Positions 60,780 to 64,000 of a DNA stretch of 64,000 nucleotides are shown here, piece after piece; positions within the stretch are counted from its first letter, which is position 1; every line of letters starts with the position of its first letter. Source of the stretch: Nymphaea colorata (Eukaryota > Streptophyta > Magnoliopsida > Nymphaeales > Nymphaeaceae). A program made the position numbers and the translations under genes. Under the pieces are notes generated by a model that was given only the letters and a program-made list of their open reading frames with translations, searched no databases and had not been told where the DNA came from. The stretch lies in the NCBI RefSeq assembly GCF_008831285.2, contig NC_045139.1, positions 10,884,704 through 10,948,703 on the forward strand, written 5' to 3'.

Positions 60780-61208
60780 GATATTTAGCCGCCACGTGCA
60801 CGACATAGCTAAGTTCGAGCGACCCCGACCACCCCGCCAAAACCCACCCGGTCCCATGAGACGAGCCCAGTGGGCCAAAGTGGGCTCCATGTAATGGAGG
60901 GGCGGGGTCGAACTCGATGCACCATGATAAAAGGACTCTGCCTTTATAAGTAAAAGGATGCAGAGATCAAATTTCTCTCTCTCTTGCTATAATAAAAAGC
61001 CAAGAAGAAGAGAATGAGGGAGATGGCAGATTTGCATTAGTTTTGGAGATTTTGGCTTGGGTAAGAAGCGACCACGCTGACTGCTTGATCACTTCACTTG
61101 TGTGCCAAATGATTGCCCTCAAACATACAGCTTCTTCACTGAGGCCGTGGGTGTTTTGGATCTGGATCGGGTGAATACATGAGATCCAAGATTTGAACTG
61201 TGGTGCTG
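60780..61208 (+). promoter_or_regulatory. Promoter-like stretch without an obvious coding gene
   Basis: A G-box core CACGTG (60793-60798) lies 144 bases upstream of a TATA-like TTTATAA (60943-60949), followed by a CT-rich possible leader (60975-60990). Downstream the longest + strand frame is trivial (nine codons from 61015 including stop). It could drive a non-coding transcript or be coincidence. Confidence 0.3.
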
Positions 61209-61678
61209 ACACAGGTGCAGTTCGCTACACAACGAGCCGAACCAACTCGGGCTCGACTCAAACTCGCTTGAAAAAACTCGGCTCATGCTCGACTCGTTTA
61301 TGCTCGACTCGAGTTCGAGCTTATAGTGATACTCAAAATGATAAATGAGTCGAGTTCGAGTTTCATGAACTCGACTTGTTCATTTTCAAGTTGACTCTCA
61401 AACCAGTACTCTATATAATATTGCTAAAATCGGTTTCACAAGTTATACAAATTGAACGAGTTACATAAGTTAACGCTTACACGAGTTGAACGAGTTAATG
61501 CTTACATGAGTTAACGTTAAATGAGTTAAATGCCTTAAACGAGCAGAGTTCGATCTTGATTTTGTGTAGTCGAGTTGAGCTCAAGCGAGCTCGAGTCAAA
61601 CTCTAGCTCAAGTTTTTTGAGCTGAGTTGTGTTCGAGCTAACCAAGCTCGGGCTCGACCTGGCTCATGTGCAGCCCTA
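61209..61678. mobile_element. hAT-like MITE, family B, second copy
   Basis: The body of CTCGACTCGAGTTCGAGC words is the reverse orientation of 53796-54266. It ends CTCATGTGCAGCCCTA. The left end (AGGTGCAGTTCGC) is decayed, and no target duplication was found. Confidence 0.65.
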
Positions 61679-62660
61679 CCCAAAGGCCGTGAAATGGTGG
61701 AAATGGGTCAGACATGTATCAGATATCATTAGATCCGGTTTTGAATGCGGATTACTGCCATTTGATGGAAAAATGACTCCGGATGTGATCCAAATAGAAG
61801 AGATGAGCTCCGATACAAAAATGGTTAGATATATGCTGGCAGAGGTTGTCAGTTCCGATCTTCGCTTCACGGGGTCTAAAAGAATCCAAATTGGTAAATC
61901 TGGAACCGGTGCAGATCCATGCTGAGACCTAAAATAAACTCCTCCAGATTGGAGAATGTGTTGGATTTGAATCGGATATCCTAACACCAAATATAATTTT
62001 CATTTCGCCGGCTGGGTTTGGAGCAATTTAACGGTCTTTTAAAATTAATTTTCCTTTTATAAAGCCTTATCGGATATGATACATGAGATGAGAAGGGGAA
62101 AAACTTCTTTTTCTTTTTCCTTCTGTACGGCTGGCGAAGGAGTTTAATTTAATTTTTAAACCCACCCTGTAATTTGGACCTTTAAATTTGGCGTTGGCAC
62201 GTGAAGGGCTCAAAAAGCATAAAAAATTTAATGAAATCGATCCAATGATTCCTTTTCCCGGGTTCATTCACAAACTGTAAATTAAAAATTACTTTCCCTT
62301 CACCAAAGCGAGATGAATAACGCTTGAGAAAATGGCAGGTAAGCAACTTTCATAATATTGTAAGCCCTTCTTTGTTAACTGAACAACCATCGTAAAGCTG
62401 TTATTACCGCGGTTGAAGTTAAAAAAAAAAAAAAAATAAGGACAATTCTAAATCACAATGAGGACAATAAAAGATGAATCTGACGACTATGATCCATGAC
62501 ATTTTATAAGAGATTATAAACTATTTAGAGGTAGAAGATTAGTGCCCAACAGGTGGACTCAACTTTATATCCATTATCCACCAATATTTTGATAAAATAA
62601 TAGTGAAAATAAATTTTGTTTTAAAAATATCTAGCACCCATAAGTGTCATCCGTGTGATC
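61679..62660. other. Intergenic DNA
   Basis: No gene or clear repeat; a poly-A tract lies at 62421-62436. Open frames at 61629-61990 on both strands have no domain and overlap the MITE end. Confidence 0.4.
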
Positions 62661-62957
62661 TTAAGGTATGCCCTTTAACTCGAGCCTGAACTCGAACTCG
62701 GCTCGACTAATGAAACCATGAGCTTGACTCGGCTCGAGTTCGAAAATAGTTCGATGAGTTGAGCTCGAGCTTGACTCGATTAAGGCTCAACAAACTCGAT
62801 TAAGGCTTGAGCTCGAATCAACGGTTACGTGTTGAGTTTGAACGCCAACTCAATTATTTGAACGAGTCAAACTCATAAACTCAAGCTCGCCTCGTTAAAC
62901 AAATGACTAGGTTCGAACTCGTTCATGAGTCGAGCTCAACTCATTGTTCACCCTTAC
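62661..62957. repeat. GAGCTCGA-rich MITE-like element, diverged family B
   Basis: Begins TTAAGGTATGCCC and ends GTTCACCCTTACC with an interior of GACTCGGCTCGAGTTCG words. The ends differ from the TAGGGCTGCACA copies, so it may be a sister family. Confidence 0.5.
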
Positions 62958-64000
62958 CTTTAACTCTAATGTCAAATATGGCACTGTTTACTACTTCCTG
63001 ATCTGTATGGCTTTATTATGTTATACCATTCAATCTCAATGTCCAGCATTTTGTGATTCATGAAAATAACACTAACGAGAGTCAAACTAAAAAGTGCTAA
63101 AATGGCCATAAAAAGCCAAACAAAAAACTTGTCGTTTTGAAAATTACTTGGGGAAGATGGGCGTTATTAATATAATATTTTACATGAACAAAAATGGCCG
63201 GTTAAATAATAAATGAACATAAAATCAACGAAGATTTGTTCAAGTTAGTTAGCGAAGGTCAGCCTTCCGAATCACCGTTTGGTCCAGCCAAGCCTAACCG
63301 AACCAAACCCGAATGACCCGTTCGTACTCCAAACGTGTCCTATCCAAACCGTTTATCTGAAGAAGAAAACCAAATCTAAAACAGACGAGACTCATAGCAC
63401 CGGACCCGAACTCGAAACCAAAAGAGTTAGACAGGTGCATAATCGGTTCCTTTTCTTGACCCGAACCGGTTCACGCGTGTCCCAAAATGACTTCTTTGTC
63501 CAGAGGAGTCTGCTTGCTTACGTACGATATTCTTTACCAATTGTGGGCCAGAGCGAGGCTATTTGCGTAATTTCTTGACATGGATCGCTCTCTGTAACTC
63601 TCTCTCGCTCTTCTGTCAGGGCGACGCCGGACAATCCGGGGAGCGTTAGCCTCGCGCTCTCTCTCTCTAGAATTTTTTTCGTGACCCTTTAATTCGTGGC
63701 TCTCTCGGTCTCCGGGCGGGGAAGAGGGAGAGAGGGAGGGAGGGGGAAGAAGGACGAGGTACAAATCCTCCCTTCTCGCTCAAGATTGCGCAGAGCCGGA
63801 GACGGGAGTCTGAATCTCCCTCCCCCTCTGTCTCTCTGGAGCGGCGGCCGCCGGCGTTGTTGCGGTTCCGTGGCGCCGTCGGTTTAGGGAGAAGTTTACA
63901 TCGGGGGGAGGCTAGATCGGCCGGGAGAGCGCAAAGAAAGGACGTCTCCTCGTCGCTCGAGTCTGCGACGGAAGAGAGTCAGAGGGAGAGGGACGGGGAC
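62958..64000. promoter_or_regulatory. Probable promoter and leader of a gene beyond the right edge
   Basis: AT-rich DNA gives way at about 63590 to CT- and GC-rich sequence (TCTCTCGCTC, GGGAGAGAGGGAGG, GCGGCGGCCGCCGGCG), the composition of a plant 5' leader. No convincing coding frame is reached before the window ends. The direction is presumed +, but the sequence alone does not settle it. Confidence 0.4.

Noticed and set aside
61096-61120. Stretch resembling miR399 (TGCCAAA...TTGCCC)
   Set aside because: It is several bases shorter than the mature miR399 sequence, and no complementary arm forms a convincing precursor hairpin.

Overview
The window is nuclear DNA from a flowering plant. The evidence is GT-AG introns, a plant PPR E/E+ protein tail, a plant-specific RIC (ROP-interactive CRIB) gene, a plant-type eIF3h, a UBP1/UBP2-type ubiquitin protease, AT-rich intergenic DNA full of hAT-like MITEs, LINE and Ty3/gypsy remains, and an insertion of plastid DNA. 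I cannot name the species from sequence alone.

All host genes I could model lie on the + strand. In order they are: the 3' end of a PPR gene (2-322), a two-exon RIC gene (1140-1806), a three-exon Orn/Lys/Arg decarboxylase-like gene with a likely plastid transit peptide (4733-8380), twelve-exon eIF3h (19227-26866), a five-exon atypical dual-specificity phosphatase of the PFA-DSP/Siw14 type (40020-43881), a two-exon ZnF-UBP ubiquitin protease (47130-52198) and an intronless GC-rich UPF0060/YnfA-type membrane protein (56097-56474). The GC-rich right edge (about 63590-64000) looks like the promoter or leader of another gene. The genes are ordinary neighbours of unrelated function and I see no operon-like logic.

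Mobile DNA fills the gaps. From 8.9 to 18.7 kb there are two decayed pieces of one Ty3/gypsy family in opposite orientation, forming an inverted repeat with arms of about 1.15 kb around a GC-rich non-coding block that carries a 143-bp tandem repeat and a 25-G run. A LINE pseudogene lies at 29.7-31.5 kb. Two main short-element families recur: one with TAGGGATGTC-like ends and a GATTTGGATTC-rich body, and one with TAGGGCTGCACA ends and a GAGCTCGA-rich body. One copy of the second family has an 8-bp target duplication. A plastid rps12-rps7-ndhB fragment with an internal deletion sits at about 57.5-58.0 kb.

The exon models for eIF3h, the ubiquitin protease, the decarboxylase, the phosphatase and RIC were built by hand from splice sites and reading-frame continuity. 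They need transcript support, especially the phosphatase 3' end and the decarboxylase small exon 2. The observations I rate highest are the bacterial-type UPF0060 gene, the foldback junction and inverted arrangement of the gypsy copies, and the deleted plastid insertion.
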